Shown: piece by piece, positions 1 through 8,306 of the stretch
Layout of the letters: every line of letters starts with the position of its first letter
Numbering within the stretch: the stretch's first letter is position 1
Source of the DNA: Trichomonas vaginalis G3
Taxonomy: Eukaryota > Parabasalia > Trichomonadida > Trichomonadidae
Direction: 5' to 3'
Assembly: GCF_026262505.1 (NCBI RefSeq)
Contig: NC_067203.1
Coordinates: forward strand, 12,846,392-12,910,391
DNA: 64,000 nucleotides
The notes under the pieces: generated by a model
What the model saw: the letters and a program-made list of their open reading frames with translations, nothing else
What the model was told of the DNA's origin: nothing
Databases searched by the model: none
Translations under genes and position numbers: made by a program

Positions 1-288
1 AGGAAGCATCTTGATGAAGAGAGGAAGCATCTTGATCAAGAGAGGAAGTACTTTGAAGAAGAGAGGAAGCATCTTGATGAAGAGAGGAAGCTGCATCTTG
101 AGCAAGAGAGGAAGTACTTTGATCAAGAGAGGAAGTACTTTGAAGAAGAGAGGAAGCACCTTGATCAAGAGAGGAAGCACTTTGATGAAGAGAGGAAGCA
201 CCTTGATCAAGAGAGGAAGCATCTTGATCAAGAGAGGAAGCATCTTGATCAAGAGAGGAAGCTGCATGATGGATGCATGATGGAGTGA
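1..288 (+). CDS. possible 3' end of a charged heptad-repeat (coiled-coil) protein
   Basis: Reading from base 1, the minisatellite stays open for 95 codons and stops with TGA at 286-288 after a short non-repeat tail (L-H-D-G-C-M-M-E). The product is a run of R-K-[HY]-[LF]-[DE]-[EQ]-E heptads, which would form a long highly charged coiled coil. The start lies outside the window. The array continues unchanged past the stop, and later copies are out of frame with this reading, so this may be a real gene terminus or only a chance open frame in a minisatellite. No function can be assigned. Confidence 0.3.
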   Translation, partial: RKHLDEERKHLDQERKYFEEERKHLDEERKLHLEQERKYFDQERKYFEEERKHLDQERKHFDEERKHLDQERKHLDQERKHLDQERKLHDGCMME

Positions 289-1120
289 GGAAGCATCTTG
301 ATGAAAGAGGAATCACTTTGTTGAAGAGAGGAAGCATCTTGATCAAGAGAGGAAGCATCTTGATCAAGAGAGGAAGTACTTTGAAGAAGAGAGGAAGCAT
401 CTTGATGAAGAGAGGAAGCTGCATCTTGAGCAAGAGAGGAAGTACTTTGATCAAGAGAGGAAGTACTTTGAAGAAGAGAGGAAGCATCTTGATGAAGAGA
501 GGAAGCATCTTGATCAAGAGAGGAAGTACTTTGAAGAAGAGAGGAAGCATCTTGATGAAGAGAGGAAGCTGCATCTTGAGCAAGAGAGGAAGTACTTTGA
601 TCAAGAGAGGAAGTACTTTGAAGAAGAGAGGAAGCACCTTGATCAAGAGAGGAAGCACCTTGATCAAGAGAGGAAGTACTTTGAAGAAGAGAGGAAGCAC
701 TTTGATGAAGAGAGGAAGCATCTTGATCAAGAGAGGAAGTACTTTGAAGAAGAGAGGAAGCATCTTGATGAAGAGAGGAAGCTGCATCTTGAGCAAGAGA
801 GGAAGTACTTTGAAGAGAGAGGAAGCACCTTGATCAAGAGAGGAAGTACTTTGAAGAAGAGAGGAAGCACTTTGATGAAGAGAGGAAGCACCTTGATCAA
901 GAGAGGAAGCATCTTGATCAAGAGAGGAAGCATCTTGATCAAGAGAGGAAGCTGCATGATGGATGCATGATGGAGTGAGGAAGCATCTTGATGAAGAGAG
1001 GAATCACTTTGTTGAAGAGAGGAAGCATCTTGATCAAGAGAGGAAGCATCTTGATCAAGAGAGGAAGCTGCATGATGGATGCATGATGGAGTGAGGAAGC
1101 ATCTTGATGAAGAGAGGAAG
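1..1120. repeat. 21-bp heptad minisatellite array
   Basis: About fifty tandem copies of a 21-bp unit (AGGAAGCATCTTGATGAAGA plus G and variants with CAA for GAA, TACTTT for CATCTT). Every few units a 24-bp variant containing CTGCATCTTGAG occurs, and a CTGCATGATGGATGCATGATGG block appears near 260, 950 and 1070, so there is a higher-order repeat. In one frame the unit encodes a charged heptad (R-K-H-L-D-E-E). Long open frames in the other phases are by-products of the 21-bp period. The array abuts the 112-bp satellite directly at 1120/1121. Confidence 0.95.
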
Positions 1121-1582
1121 CGTAAGAACCGATAACATTTACAAAATATTAAATTTATTTTGTAAATTTTCCAAAAGCCTTAGTACCAATGTAATATAAA
1201 TGCTCCAAAAATACCATCCCTCCTTCCAAAAGCGTAAGAACCGATAACATTTACAAAATATTAAATTTATTTTGTAAATTTTCCAAAAGCCTTAGTACCA
1301 ATGTAATATAAATGCTCCAAAAATACCATCCCTCCTTCCAAAAGCGTAAGAACCGATAACATTTACAAAATATTAAATTTATTTTGTAAATTTTCCAAAA
1401 GCCTTAGTACCAATGTAATATAAATGCTCCAAAAATACCATCCCTCCTTCCAAAAGCGTAAGAACCGATAACATTTACAAAATATTAAATTTATTTTGTA
1501 AATTTTCCAAAACCTTAGTACCAATGTAATATAAATGCTCCAAAAATACCATCCCTCCTTCCAAAAGCGTAAGAACCGATAA
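1121..1582. repeat. 112-bp satellite array, left of the transposon
   Basis: Four tandem units begin at 1121, 1233, 1345 and 1457 (period 112; the fourth is 111 through loss of one G). A fifth unit begins at 1568 and is cut after about 15 bases by the transposon end. Each unit starts CGTAAGAACCGATAACATTT and ends with TCCCTCCTTCCAAAAG. One partial unit resumes at 25741 on the other side of the element, so this satellite is the insertion target. Confidence 0.95.
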
Positions 1583-2606
1583 CTGTTATAGACCGAAAAT
1601 ATATTTTTTCGGTTTTCTCTTCAAATAATTGAAAGAATGATACTATAGGTTTATTATATTATATAGCATATAATCATGCTATAGCCGAAAATTATAAGTT
1701 TTGAGAAGATTGAATATAACACAAATAAATTTGAATGTAAGTTAAATTGCTTGTTGTTTTTAATAGCTATTTAATGAGAAATCCAATATTGCAAAATTCA
1801 AATTGAATGATTGAAAGAACAGAAAAAGTCATTCTTTTCAATTTCGAATATGTTTCATTGTATTTATAATTATATGGCAAATAAGATATTTAAACTTGAT
1901 TTTTGAAGGAAAATTCACAAAATTGAATAAATTCAAATAATTTTTATTCAAAAATAAACTAGTTATTTGAGTTTAATACTAATTATCTATTCAAACTACA
2001 AAGTTTGTAATTTAAAATATTTTGTGAGATCAGATTGAATTAATTCAAGGTTCTTTTCAATTAATATTAATGACCATATTACGCATTTTCGAACATTCTA
2101 AACCAAATATATAAAAATGGGAGACGAATGTTAAATTTGCTAGACATGGGGGAGTTGTCTGCAAAGTTTTAGCTCTTATCTCTAACAAAAAATTAATTTT
2201 TAAAAAAATGACCGAATACGTTTCACAGCGAGAAAAAAATAAAAGGCAAGATAGAATTTTCTAGACATAAAGAAGTTGTTTACCGAGTTTTAGCTCTTAT
2301 CTCTAACAAAAAATTAATTTTTAAAAAAATGACCGAATACGTTTCACAGCGAGAAAAAAATAAAAGGCAAGATAGAATTTTCTAGACATAAAGAAGTTGT
2401 TTACCGAGTTTTAGCTCTTATCTCTAACAAAAAATTAATTTTTAAAAAAATGACCGAATACGTTTCACAGCGAGAAAAAAATAAAAGGCAAGATAGAATT
2501 TTCTAGACATAAAGAAGTTGTTTACCGAGTTTTAGCTCTTATCTCTAACAAAAAATTAATTTTTAAAAAAATGACCGAATACGTTTCACAGCGAGAAAAA
2601 AATAAA
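1583..2606. repeat. left outer terminal inverted repeat
   Basis: This arm matches the reverse complement of 24715-25740 almost base for base (a few substitutions and small indels, e.g. GACCGAAAATA against GACCTAAAATA near the tip). Its inner part is a tandem array of a 121-bp unit (starts at 2167, 2288, 2409, 2530) containing TTTTAGCTCTTATCTCTAAC and GACCGAATACGTTTCACAGC. The tip begins CTGTTATAGACC. The unique 2607-2783 stretch after it is AT-rich leader of the next gene. Confidence 0.95.
2167..2606. repeat. 121-bp tandem repeats inside the left terminal repeat
   Basis: Three full units and a fourth partial one with a constant 121-bp period, ending at AAAAAAATAAAA. The reverse complement array is at about 24672-25155. 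Tandem repeats inside terminal inverted repeats are known from large linear virus-like elements. Here the two arrays have about the same copy number, suggesting the arms are kept alike by recombination. Confidence 0.95.
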
Positions 2607-2775
2607 ACTGTACACTGATTTTCATTTTCATTTCCAGTCACTTTACTTATTATTTTTTCTTTTTTTCATTTTAATTATAAATTATTTCATAATACGTTTA
2701 TTTACGTTACCATTTTCTTTATTCTTTTGAATTCCATACTAGACACTTATAGAATATTTTGATTGTTAACGTACT

Positions 2776-2781
2776 TCATTA
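2776..2781 (+). promoter_or_regulatory. initiator-like motif TCATTA
   Basis: TCATTA ends 2 bases before the ATG at 2784. It matches the trichomonad initiator consensus TCA-Y-W and supports that start for the integrase-like pseudogene. Confidence 0.4.
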
Positions 2782-2783
2782 AA

Positions 2784-3688
2784 ATGAATCCTTACAAAGG
2801 GTATGTCGATCGAATTTACCTAATTGGTATTTCCAATCAGATTGAAGAAGGTAAAATGACATGGGAAGAAGCTTGCACCCATGTTCCCATCGCCCCAACC
2901 CTTCAATCAAATGATTTAAAATATTTAGATGTTTCAAAATCTTTTTTACAAAATCAATTTAGCTTACAGAATATCCCATTGCCTAAAGGCAAGAAAGGTC
3001 GTAGGGTCAATCCCTACGACCAAATCAAAGCTCTTGCTGTGATACATGACCACTGGGCCTTTCCCTGTGGTCAAACAAAACAATGGAAACGTTTGAAATT
3101 ACAACAAATTGATGTATCTTATAGAGAAGTACGCAGATACTTCAAAGAAAATCATTTCACCAAGACGCGATTAGAGCATGCCGGGCCAGAAACAGCAGTA
3201 AGATATTGGGCGCTTTCACCCAATCTTATCTGGCACGCAGATGTTCATTATTTTAGGGTGTTCGTGGCCAGTATATTTATGGCATAATCGACGATTTTAG
3301 CCGCAAAGTCCTAGCGTGTATACAAATACCAGATATGCTGGCAGCGACGACAGCGAACGTTGCGGCTTCCGCCTTCATTGAATTTGGCGCCCCTTATTGT
3401 TTCTGGACCGACAACGGTTCAGAAAATAGGGGCGCCTTTCAAGATCTACTTGATCTTTGGGGCGTCCAATGGCGGCATACAGATTCTCATTCTCCCTACC
3501 AAAATGGGAAGATTGAGAGATTCTGGCCGACATTGGAGCGCTGCCAAAGCATTCAGGCTATTCCTGCCTTTATTTGGGAGTACAATAATAACACACCGCA
3601 AGTTAGTATGGTTATCTTGGGTATGGAGGCACTGCGTTCCTCCGTACGCAATACTTGTGAATTTGACACTTTACGAAACCGTTAACGT
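2784..3688 (+). pseudogene. second DDE integrase/transposase, frameshifted, inside the left terminal repeat region
   Basis: An rve/DDE-type integrase core is spread over two reading frames (2784-3287 and the frame of 3335-3685). The first frame has an N-terminal helical region (K-K-G-R-R-V-N-P-Y-D, probably DNA-binding) and the first catalytic Asp in W-H-A-D-V-H. One base is missing or added near 3255. The second frame then carries the second Asp (W-T-D-N-G-S-E-N) and the catalytic Glu (N-G-K-I-E-R-F-W). It is a different family from the Maverick integrase at 14691-15773 and has no counterpart in the right terminal region. Its last ~28 codons run into the inner inverted repeat (from 3601), so the original C-terminus is probably replaced. 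It looks like a Ginger- or retrovirus-type transposase remnant; family naming is tentative. Confidence 0.75.
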
Positions 3689-3829
3689 ATATTTTACAAC
3701 ACAAACGACAACACTAACTTAACCTTAAATATTTACAAAACCACCACCCACTTCACTTCACTAACGAACTCACTAATGTAAAAATAAACGTTCTCACTAT
3801 CGTTCTCACTAACAACTTCACTAATGTTC

Positions 3830-4114
3830 TCATAAATTTTCCTCAATATCTTCATCATCAGTGTTAACCCTATTGTAGTCATACTTGAAGCCATAAACTT
3901 TCTCTAACTTCTTAACGTACAATTTACATAACTTACCTTCGTCATCGTATGGTTTAATGATATAACTATTTCTATCTTTATAAACAGTCAATGAAAAGTC
4001 AACTGGTCTCGGATGTATTTGAAAGAACATGTTATGCTCAGGAAGGAAGAATAAATGTTTAAATGTATGTTTGTTATACTGTGGAATTCGAATGAGTTGC
4101 TTTTGTTCTGTCAT
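3830..4114 (-). CDS. small Maverick protein of unknown function, copy 1
   Basis: Intact 94-aa frame whose product is identical to that of 23585-23869, because both lie in the inner inverted-repeat arms. The protein is mixed alpha/beta in appearance, basic in the middle (L-Y-V-K-K-L-E-K-V-Y-G-F-K-Y) and ends in an acidic tail (N-T-D-D-E-D-I-E-E-N-L). No known domain was recognised. The ATG directly follows GGATGTAA, a motif shared with other genes of the element. Full preservation of both copies while larger genes are broken suggests recent arm-to-arm conversion. A regulatory or DNA-binding role would be a guess. Confidence 0.75.
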   Translation of the reverse strand: MTEQKQLIRIPQYNKHTFKHLFFLPEHNMFFQIHPRPVDFSLTVYKDRNSYIIKPYDDEGKLCKLYVKKLEKVYGFKYDYNRVNTDDEDIEENL

Positions 4115-4215
4115 TTACATCCAAATAAAAATTTTCAGTAAAATAAAAAATAAACTTAAAAATTAATGATATCACCACCCTCACACGTATGAAAACATAG
4201 CCAAAAATAAATTTA

Positions 4216-4262
4216 GGTGAAGTGGTGAAATCTCACCTCTTTTTTCACCTCTTTTTTCACCC
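4216..4262. repeat. GGTGA-palindrome repeat, copy 1
   Basis: GGTGAAGTGGTGAAATCTCACC followed by CTCTTTTTTCACC blocks. Closely related copies lie at 12801-12842 and 23453-23487, in each case just after the 3' ends of genes. Each contains a 14-base hairpin of the form GGTGA-4nt-TCACC next to a T6 (or A6 on the other strand) tract. Confidence 0.7.
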
Positions 4263-4278
4263 TGTTGAATTCATTACT

Positions 4279-4514
4279 TTATAACTCTCTTCCTTTCTCC
4301 AACTCTTCTAACTTCTTCTTAAGTTCAGCAATGTTGTCCTCATGAAGTTTAATCTTCTTAATATACCTTCTCTATCTAATGGTTGCTTTATCTTTCTAAA
4401 CTGAACTCTACCATCCTTCATAGTATGAACGTAAAAACCTTCTGGAACCGCTCCTGATTTAATGTATTCTACCAAAAATTTTTGTTTCATTGCTTCAGTG
4501 ACTTTAGTCGTCAT
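4279..4514 (-). CDS. small Maverick protein, frameshifted before its coiled-coil tail
   Basis: The uninterrupted frame is 68 aa (4308-4514), but its last ~22 codons are in the wrong phase. In the -1 phase from about 4365 the minus strand encodes a clear coiled coil (K-L-H-E-D-N-I-A-E-L-K-K-K-L-E-E-L-E) ending at a TAA at 4279-4281. One base is therefore missing near 4365, either by mutation or assembly error. The N-terminal part has the pattern G-F-Y-V-x(5)-D-G-R-V-x-x-R-K-I-K-x-P-L, which recurs in the 6665-7098 gene, so the two look like paralogues. Function unknown. Confidence 0.6.
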
Positions 4515-4562
4515 TTTACTCTAAATAAAATGTTCAAATAAAATAAAACTAACATTATTTTT

Positions 4563-5033
4563 TCAGTAAGGAAACGCAGGAGTTTTACGATTTATTTGAG
4601 GAGTAGGTTCTGGTTTAAATGTTGGAGTCGGTTTTGGAGTTGACTTTTGAACAGGAGTTTGTACTTTCATAGGTTCAGGAGTCATTGAAGGTGTTGTTTG
4701 TGAAGGCGTTGGTTTTGACGTTGGTTTTGGCGATGGTGTCGGAGTTTGTTCAAATTCAGCTACTTCAGTATTATTTATAACATTTGCTTTGTTTCTTTTC
4801 AACATCATTACTGCTCCTGCTGTAGCTAGCAAACCTAGTGGGAGACCATATCTTATATAAGGACTTGACCAAATGCTATTTTTGACAGGAGCTGGTGGAA
4901 CACCTAACCTTGGTGAGACTGCTCTTTGCCATTGTGCAGCTCGTAAGAAATATTCAATAGGTGCTCCATAATCGTTTGGTAAAGTTTGTTTCACAGATGG
5001 TGAAGGTTCACGAGAGCTTGATGAAGAACTCAT
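4563..5033 (-). CDS. Pro/Thr/Lys-rich protein with one membrane segment
   Basis: 156 aa. The N-terminus is Ser-rich, followed by an aromatic/basic region. A hydrophobic segment around residues 62-80 (Y-G-L-P-L-G-L-L-A-T-A-G-A-V-M-M-L) is followed by K-R-N-K. The last third is low-complexity, dominated by T-P-x-P-K-P and similar repeats. It starts 30 bases downstream of the capsid gene on the same strand, so a virion or virion-membrane role is plausible. No catalytic motif was seen. The low-complexity tail may be an extended stalk. Confidence 0.7.
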   Translation of the reverse strand: MSSSSSSREPSPSVKQTLPNDYGAPIEYFLRAAQWQRAVSPRLGVPPAPVKNSIWSSPYIRYGLPLGLLATAGAVMMLKRNKANVINNTEVAEFEQTPTPSPKPTSKPTPSQTTPSMTPEPMKVQTPVQKSTPKPTPTFKPEPTPQINRKTPAFPY

Positions 5034-5063
5034 TTATAAGCTTTAAAAATAAACGTTCATCCT

Positions 5064-5759
5064 TTATTCCTCACTGTCGTCCGCTGCTAAGTTATAGTCG
5101 TCAAGTCTTATTATTGGTATGCCTGACTGTCTTACTTGTATTGCAAAGCAACAATCCCTCATAAATCCAATAAGTGGCTTTGGTACATTTTCTGTTGCTA
5201 GTTCAATAGGTCCTTTAACAGACAATTTGTATGTTATTGGAGCAGTAGATGTTTGACCTTGCTGGAAGCAAAAGTCCACTTCTGTTGGAAAACCACATAA
5301 GAAATGTGTGTTGTCATAGCTATCCCATTTATGTTCCACACTACCATCATCCACCAATGACCTCATAACATCTTCATTAAATCCAATCATATCATTGTTT
5401 GTATTGCAAGCGTTCGCAACCATTTCATAAAATACAGGTCCATATGATTTTTCAGGTTCTGCAGGCATATTTCCATAAGCTCCCATGGAAAGCTGAAGAT
5501 ATTTAAACTTAGGGTTCTCAAAATTAACATAATAGTTGTCTTTCTTTCTAAATAGTGCCCAAATACTTTTAACATTAATAGGCGTATAAGCTGCTGTAAA
5601 TGTTGCACTTGAACTATCTGTATTCTTTGAGAATGAACCATCCATAGGAATCCAATCCATAACTTTAACAGGAAAACATAAAGCCTCGTTTGTATAATGT
5701 TCTACAAGTTCTGTATAAATGTTAGGGTCTAAAGAGAATGACTTTGGATGAAAAAACAT
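5064..5759 (-). CDS. MCP: major capsid protein, C-terminal half (second jelly roll)
   Basis: This 231-aa frame continues the 5729-6637 frame in the -1 phase; the two overlap by 31 bases at a T6 run (minus strand) near 5752. Read together they give a protein of about 525 aa, the usual size of Polinton double-jelly-roll major capsid proteins. The half is rich in beta-strand-like segments and ends in an acidic tail. Assignment rests on size, position upstream of small virion-like genes and overall character, not on a residue signature. The ATG of the separate frame is probably not a real start. Confidence 0.6.
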   Translation of the reverse strand: MFFHPKSFSLDPNIYTELVEHYTNEALCFPVKVMDWIPMDGSFSKNTDSSSATFTAAYTPINVKSIWALFRKKDNYYVNFENPKFKYLQLSMGAYGNMPAEPEKSYGPVFYEMVANACNTNNDMIGFNEDVMRSLVDDGSVEHKWDSYDNTHFLCGFPTEVDFCFQQGQTSTAPITYKLSVKGPIELATENVPKPLIGFMRDCCFAIQVRQSGIPIIRLDDYNLAADDSEE

Positions 5760-6637
5760 TCATTAAAATCCATCTTTGTTCGAAATAGTTGCTGGGTTAC
5801 AGTTGTAATAGTAACTGTTCCACTAGCTTCAGTTGCACTCGTTATCATAGTGAATGGTTCATTCCATGGAACAAATTTATTTGTCGGTGGATTTGAACCT
5901 GAAGCAAATGCAACTTTAAGAGTTGGATTGAAAGCAATGATATCATTTACAGATATAGATGTGCATTGTAAGGCGTCGCTACTGAACTTTACTTTAAGCT
6001 GAATGTTTCCTGCAAAAGCTGGAATAAATCGAATAGGTTCTAATGGAAGGAATCTTCTAACAGGAATTCTTAAACGAAGCTTAAAATCAAATGATTTTCC
6101 TGCTGTAATTGGACCACCAACAATTTGTCCTGTTCTGCATGTTCCCGAATGACTCCATACATCTTTATGTCGAGTCTTTGAAAAAACATCGACTTTCTTT
6201 ATTTGTTCGGTAGTTTGTGAGTTTGAAGTTATATATGCTTCTTCTCTTGCGTTGTCTTGAGAATATACGATACGACCATTTGCAAGGATTTGATATCCAG
6301 CAACTGCATAGAAAGCGTCATCGAAACCAATCCAAAATCCTGGTGGGTTTGTTTTATTGGAACCTGAACCAATTTCTTTATCTACAATAAATTGACCTTC
6401 CATTTTATACGTAATGAATGTATTGTAAAGGTCCAACATATTTTCACCAGGAGGTGAGAGATTGAATGTTACCCATGTGTTATCTTTAGCAGTTCCAGGT
6501 TGTGATGGAATCTTTGCGTCAGAATATTTTCTATTAGTGTCACCAATTTGAACTGCATTGTCTATGATATCGAAATATGAGCGAATCTGATGAATATGCT
6601 CTGCTGGAGTAAATTCGTTTAACTGTTCGTTCTGCAT
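5729..6637 (-). CDS. MCP: major capsid protein, N-terminal half (first jelly roll)
   Basis: 302 aa from an ATG preceded by a TTTTTATCTGAAGTAAATAC leader. The sequence has features typical of Polinton capsid first jelly rolls: a helical N-terminus with H-I-H-Q-I-R-S-Y-F-D-I-I-D, a strand-rich body, a P-x-x-F-W-I-G-F-D-D loop, and the basic-hydrophobic L-R-L-R-I-P-V-R-R-F-L-P-L-E. The frame leaves the capsid reading after C-F-F at a T6 run and stops 11 codons later. The continuing half is at 5064-5759. Either a one-base deletion, an assembly error, or -1 frameshifting on the U-UUU-UUC heptamer would explain it. Confidence 0.65.
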   Translation of the reverse strand: MQNEQLNEFTPAEHIHQIRSYFDIIDNAVQIGDTNRKYSDAKIPSQPGTAKDNTWVTFNLSPPGENMLDLYNTFITYKMEGQFIVDKEIGSGSNKTNPPGFWIGFDDAFYAVAGYQILANGRIVYSQDNAREEAYITSNSQTTEQIKKVDVFSKTRHKDVWSHSGTCRTGQIVGGPITAGKSFDFKLRLRIPVRRFLPLEPIRFIPAFAGNIQLKVKFSSDALQCTSISVNDIIAFNPTLKVAFASGSNPPTNKFVPWNEPFTMITSATEASGTVTITTVTQQLFRTKMDFNECFFIQSHSL

Positions 6638-6664
6638 GTATTTACTTCAGATAAAAATATCTAT

Positions 6665-7098
6665 TTACTTCATTATTCTCACTCTTCTTCTTGGTATTCG
6701 TGGTGGAAGTTGTTTCTTGACATTTTCAATGAACTGTACATTCTCTTTTGTCTCGACTTCTTTCACTGGTGGGTCAGGGTTCTTTGACTCGGTTTGCTTT
6801 TCAATGAAATTCACGAACTTTGCAATAAGCTCTTGGTTCGTTATTGAAAGTACATCTGGCTTCTTTTCTTCTTGTTCTTTTGGTGGCTCAGTTTGTACAG
6901 AAGGTTTTATATGGGCTTCGTGGCTTCGCCCTTGCCATGCACCTTAATGTTGTCGCTCTCTGTATTCGCTAATGGAACCTTTCTTTTTCTTACATATATT
7001 TTACCATCTTTACTCTGACTTACATAATAGAAAGGATGTTGTATTCCTCTGGCGTCATTTAATATAATAGACTCTCGTTCTGATTTTGACAAGCTCAT
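6665..7098 (-). CDS. small Maverick protein disrupted by a GC hairpin insertion
   Basis: The first 63 codons (7098 down to 6907) carry P-F-Y-Y-V-x(4)-K-D-G-K-I-x-V-R-K-R-K-V-P-L, matching the paralogue at 4279-4514. The frame then reads through GC-rich hairpin sequence (6911-6931) and stops. In another phase the minus strand continues as a plausible acidic/proline-rich coding segment with a coiled region (N-Q-E-L-I-A-K-F-V-N-F-I-E-K) and a basic end (R-I-P-R-R-R-V-R-I) to a TAA at 6665-6667. I infer one gene of about 140 codons whose frame was shifted by the hairpin insert. Function unknown. Confidence 0.55.
6911..6940. repeat. GC-rich hairpin micro-insert, site 1
   Basis: ATGGGCTTCGTGGCTTCGCC(C) forms a GGGC...GCCC stem (6913-6931) and contains the sub-hairpin GGC-TTC-GCC at 6922-6930. 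It stands out in AT-rich surroundings and coincides with the frame change in the 6665-7098 gene. Other members of the family are at 8307-8333, 12033-12060, 14549-14602 and 19759-19787. Confidence 0.7.
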
Positions 7099-7143
7099 TT
7101 TACATCGGTTAAAGTTTTAATTTAGTTTTTTATCTACAGTCAA

Positions 7144-7416
7144 ATGACTCAGTCAAATCCTACGGACAAGACCCAAGGGGTCATAGATGTTGAAGCATTG
7201 AAGAAAGAAATTCGTGAACAAATTTTATCCGAACTGAAGGAACAAAAACCAGAACAAAAGCCAGAGAGACCAAAGAGAAAACTTAGTGAAAAACAACTAG
7301 CTGCATTAGCTGCTGGAAGACAGAAGAACCCACGTTTGCTGGCGAAAAAAGCTAGAGAAGAAGCAAAAGCAAAGGAAGAACAAAAAGCAAAGGAAGCTGA
7401 AGCAAAGAAAGAGTAA
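7144..7416 (+). CDS. small basic Lys/Glu-rich Maverick protein
   Basis: 90 aa. The N-terminal ~40 residues include a short amphipathic helix, followed by the basic motif K-L-S-E-K-Q-L-A-A-L-A-A-G-R-x-K-N-P and a charged Ala/Lys/Glu helix to the end. A similar K-x-x-L-S-E-K-Q-L-x-A-L-x-x-G-R motif occurs in small proteins of several virus-like DNA elements, which suggests nucleic-acid association, but no precise function is established here. It diverges from the 6665-7098 gene across 45 bp and is followed after 24 bp by the 7441-8298 gene, probably in the same expression group. Confidence 0.75.
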   Translation: MTQSNPTDKTQGVIDVEALKKEIREQILSELKEQKPEQKPERPKRKLSEKQLAALAAGRQKNPRLLAKKAREEAKAKEEQKAKEAEAKKE

Positions 7417-7440
7417 ATGGTTTATTTTTATCCAAACTAA

Positions 7441-8298
7441 ATGTATAGACAAATACCTTTATCTGTTGCGTTCAGTAGTGAAAACCCTGACGTCAAAATA
7501 AAGGGGAACAGAGTAACGTTTAAGTTTCCAACAGACTGGATTGTGAACATAAATGAAGAGAAGTACATTGGCATAACATCTATGTATATAACACGTGCTT
7601 TCAGAAAGGTTGACTTTATACTTCAAGTCGAGATAGAAAATGACGAACAGTCTTTAAGCGCCCAAAACATTCACATATACAAATACTTTAAAGACGATAC
7701 AACATTGTTGCAATGTATGATTTCATTTAATGAGATGTTCGAGAAAAAGTTCAATATTGAAGTACAAACTTTACAGCCTTTACGTGAGTTTCTTGCACAA
7801 CTGAAAGAAGAAGGTAGTCAGCCACAACTTATAGACTTTCATTATGAATTTAATGAAAATGAAGATGGAACTCATGACTGTCAGTTTGTTATATATTCAC
7901 CATTCAATGAAGTCGCTAAAAAGAAAGAAAATCCATTACGTATAAGGTTTCAAATCTCTGAACCCAATGAAGACTTCAAGAATGTTTTCAATTATGATGC
8001 AATACTTCCGAGGAAAAATGAATTTTCAAAGATTGTAACACCTGGCATTTGGGATAGAAAGCAAGCTATATTATATTCAAACTTAAGTAAGGGAGTTGAA
8101 AATGAGTTCATTGGTCATACAAGAACTTCACCACTGTCAAATCCTAAGTATTACAAGCTTACTGGCTTCAATCGTGAGTTTTGGATAGACATGTTCTCCA
8201 CTCATGACCATAAGTGCCCAGTGTTCTTACCTCCAGATGGGAAAGATTGTTTATACATTGAAGCACAATTGTTAAACTCTACAATAGCTGTATTGTAA
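7441..8298 (+). CDS. capsid-associated protein candidate (minor capsid family)
   Basis: 285 aa, intact. Strand-rich with no membrane segment. The C-terminal motif L-P-x-D-G-K-D-x-L-x-I-E-x-x-L is shared with the end of the 21837-22718 product, so the two genes look like paralogues of one virion component family. The N-terminal F-K-F-P-T-D-W-I-V pattern also resembles that protein's Y-E-Y-P-R-H-W-V. A minor capsid, penton-associated or fibre-base role fits the position between small basic and polymerase genes, but this is inference. ATG follows a TTTTTATCCAAACTAA leader. Confidence 0.7.
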   Translation: MYRQIPLSVAFSSENPDVKIKGNRVTFKFPTDWIVNINEEKYIGITSMYITRAFRKVDFILQVEIENDEQSLSAQNIHIYKYFKDDTTLLQCMISFNEMFEKKFNIEVQTLQPLREFLAQLKEEGSQPQLIDFHYEFNENEDGTHDCQFVIYSPFNEVAKKKENPLRIRFQISEPNEDFKNVFNYDAILPRKNEFSKIVTPGIWDRKQAILYSNLSKGVENEFIGHTRTSPLSNPKYYKLTGFNREFWIDMFSTHDHKCPVFLPPDGKDCLYIEAQLLNSTIAVL

Positions 8299-8306
8299 AT
8301 GACCAC

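Larger units (their letters stand above)
3601..4295. repeat. left inner inverted-repeat arm
   Basis: This arm matches the reverse complement of 23420-24098, including the complete 94-aa gene. The outer boundary is sharp at AGTTAGTATGG (3601). The inner boundary lies in TTCCTT at 4295, within the end of the 4279-4514 gene. Small differences remain (for example about 11 bases near 4200 and one fewer CACCTCTTTTTT block on the right). The 3688-3829 stretch has no gene and contains loosely repeated TTCTCACTA motifs. Confidence 0.9.

Noticed and set aside
11-957. Long open frames encoding K-R-G-S repeats on the + strand and a leucine-rich frame on the - strand
   Set aside because: They are other phases of the 21-bp minisatellite. 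A period divisible by three keeps all phases open, so they are not evidence for genes.
1121-2606. CRISPR-like arrays (112-bp and 121-bp repeats)
   Set aside because: Repeats are directly tandem without unique spacers and lie in a eukaryotic satellite and a transposon terminal repeat.
5064-6637. Spliceosomal intron as the cause of the split capsid gene
   Set aside because: The two frames overlap and no trichomonad-type GTAYGT donor or ACTAACACACAG acceptor is present.
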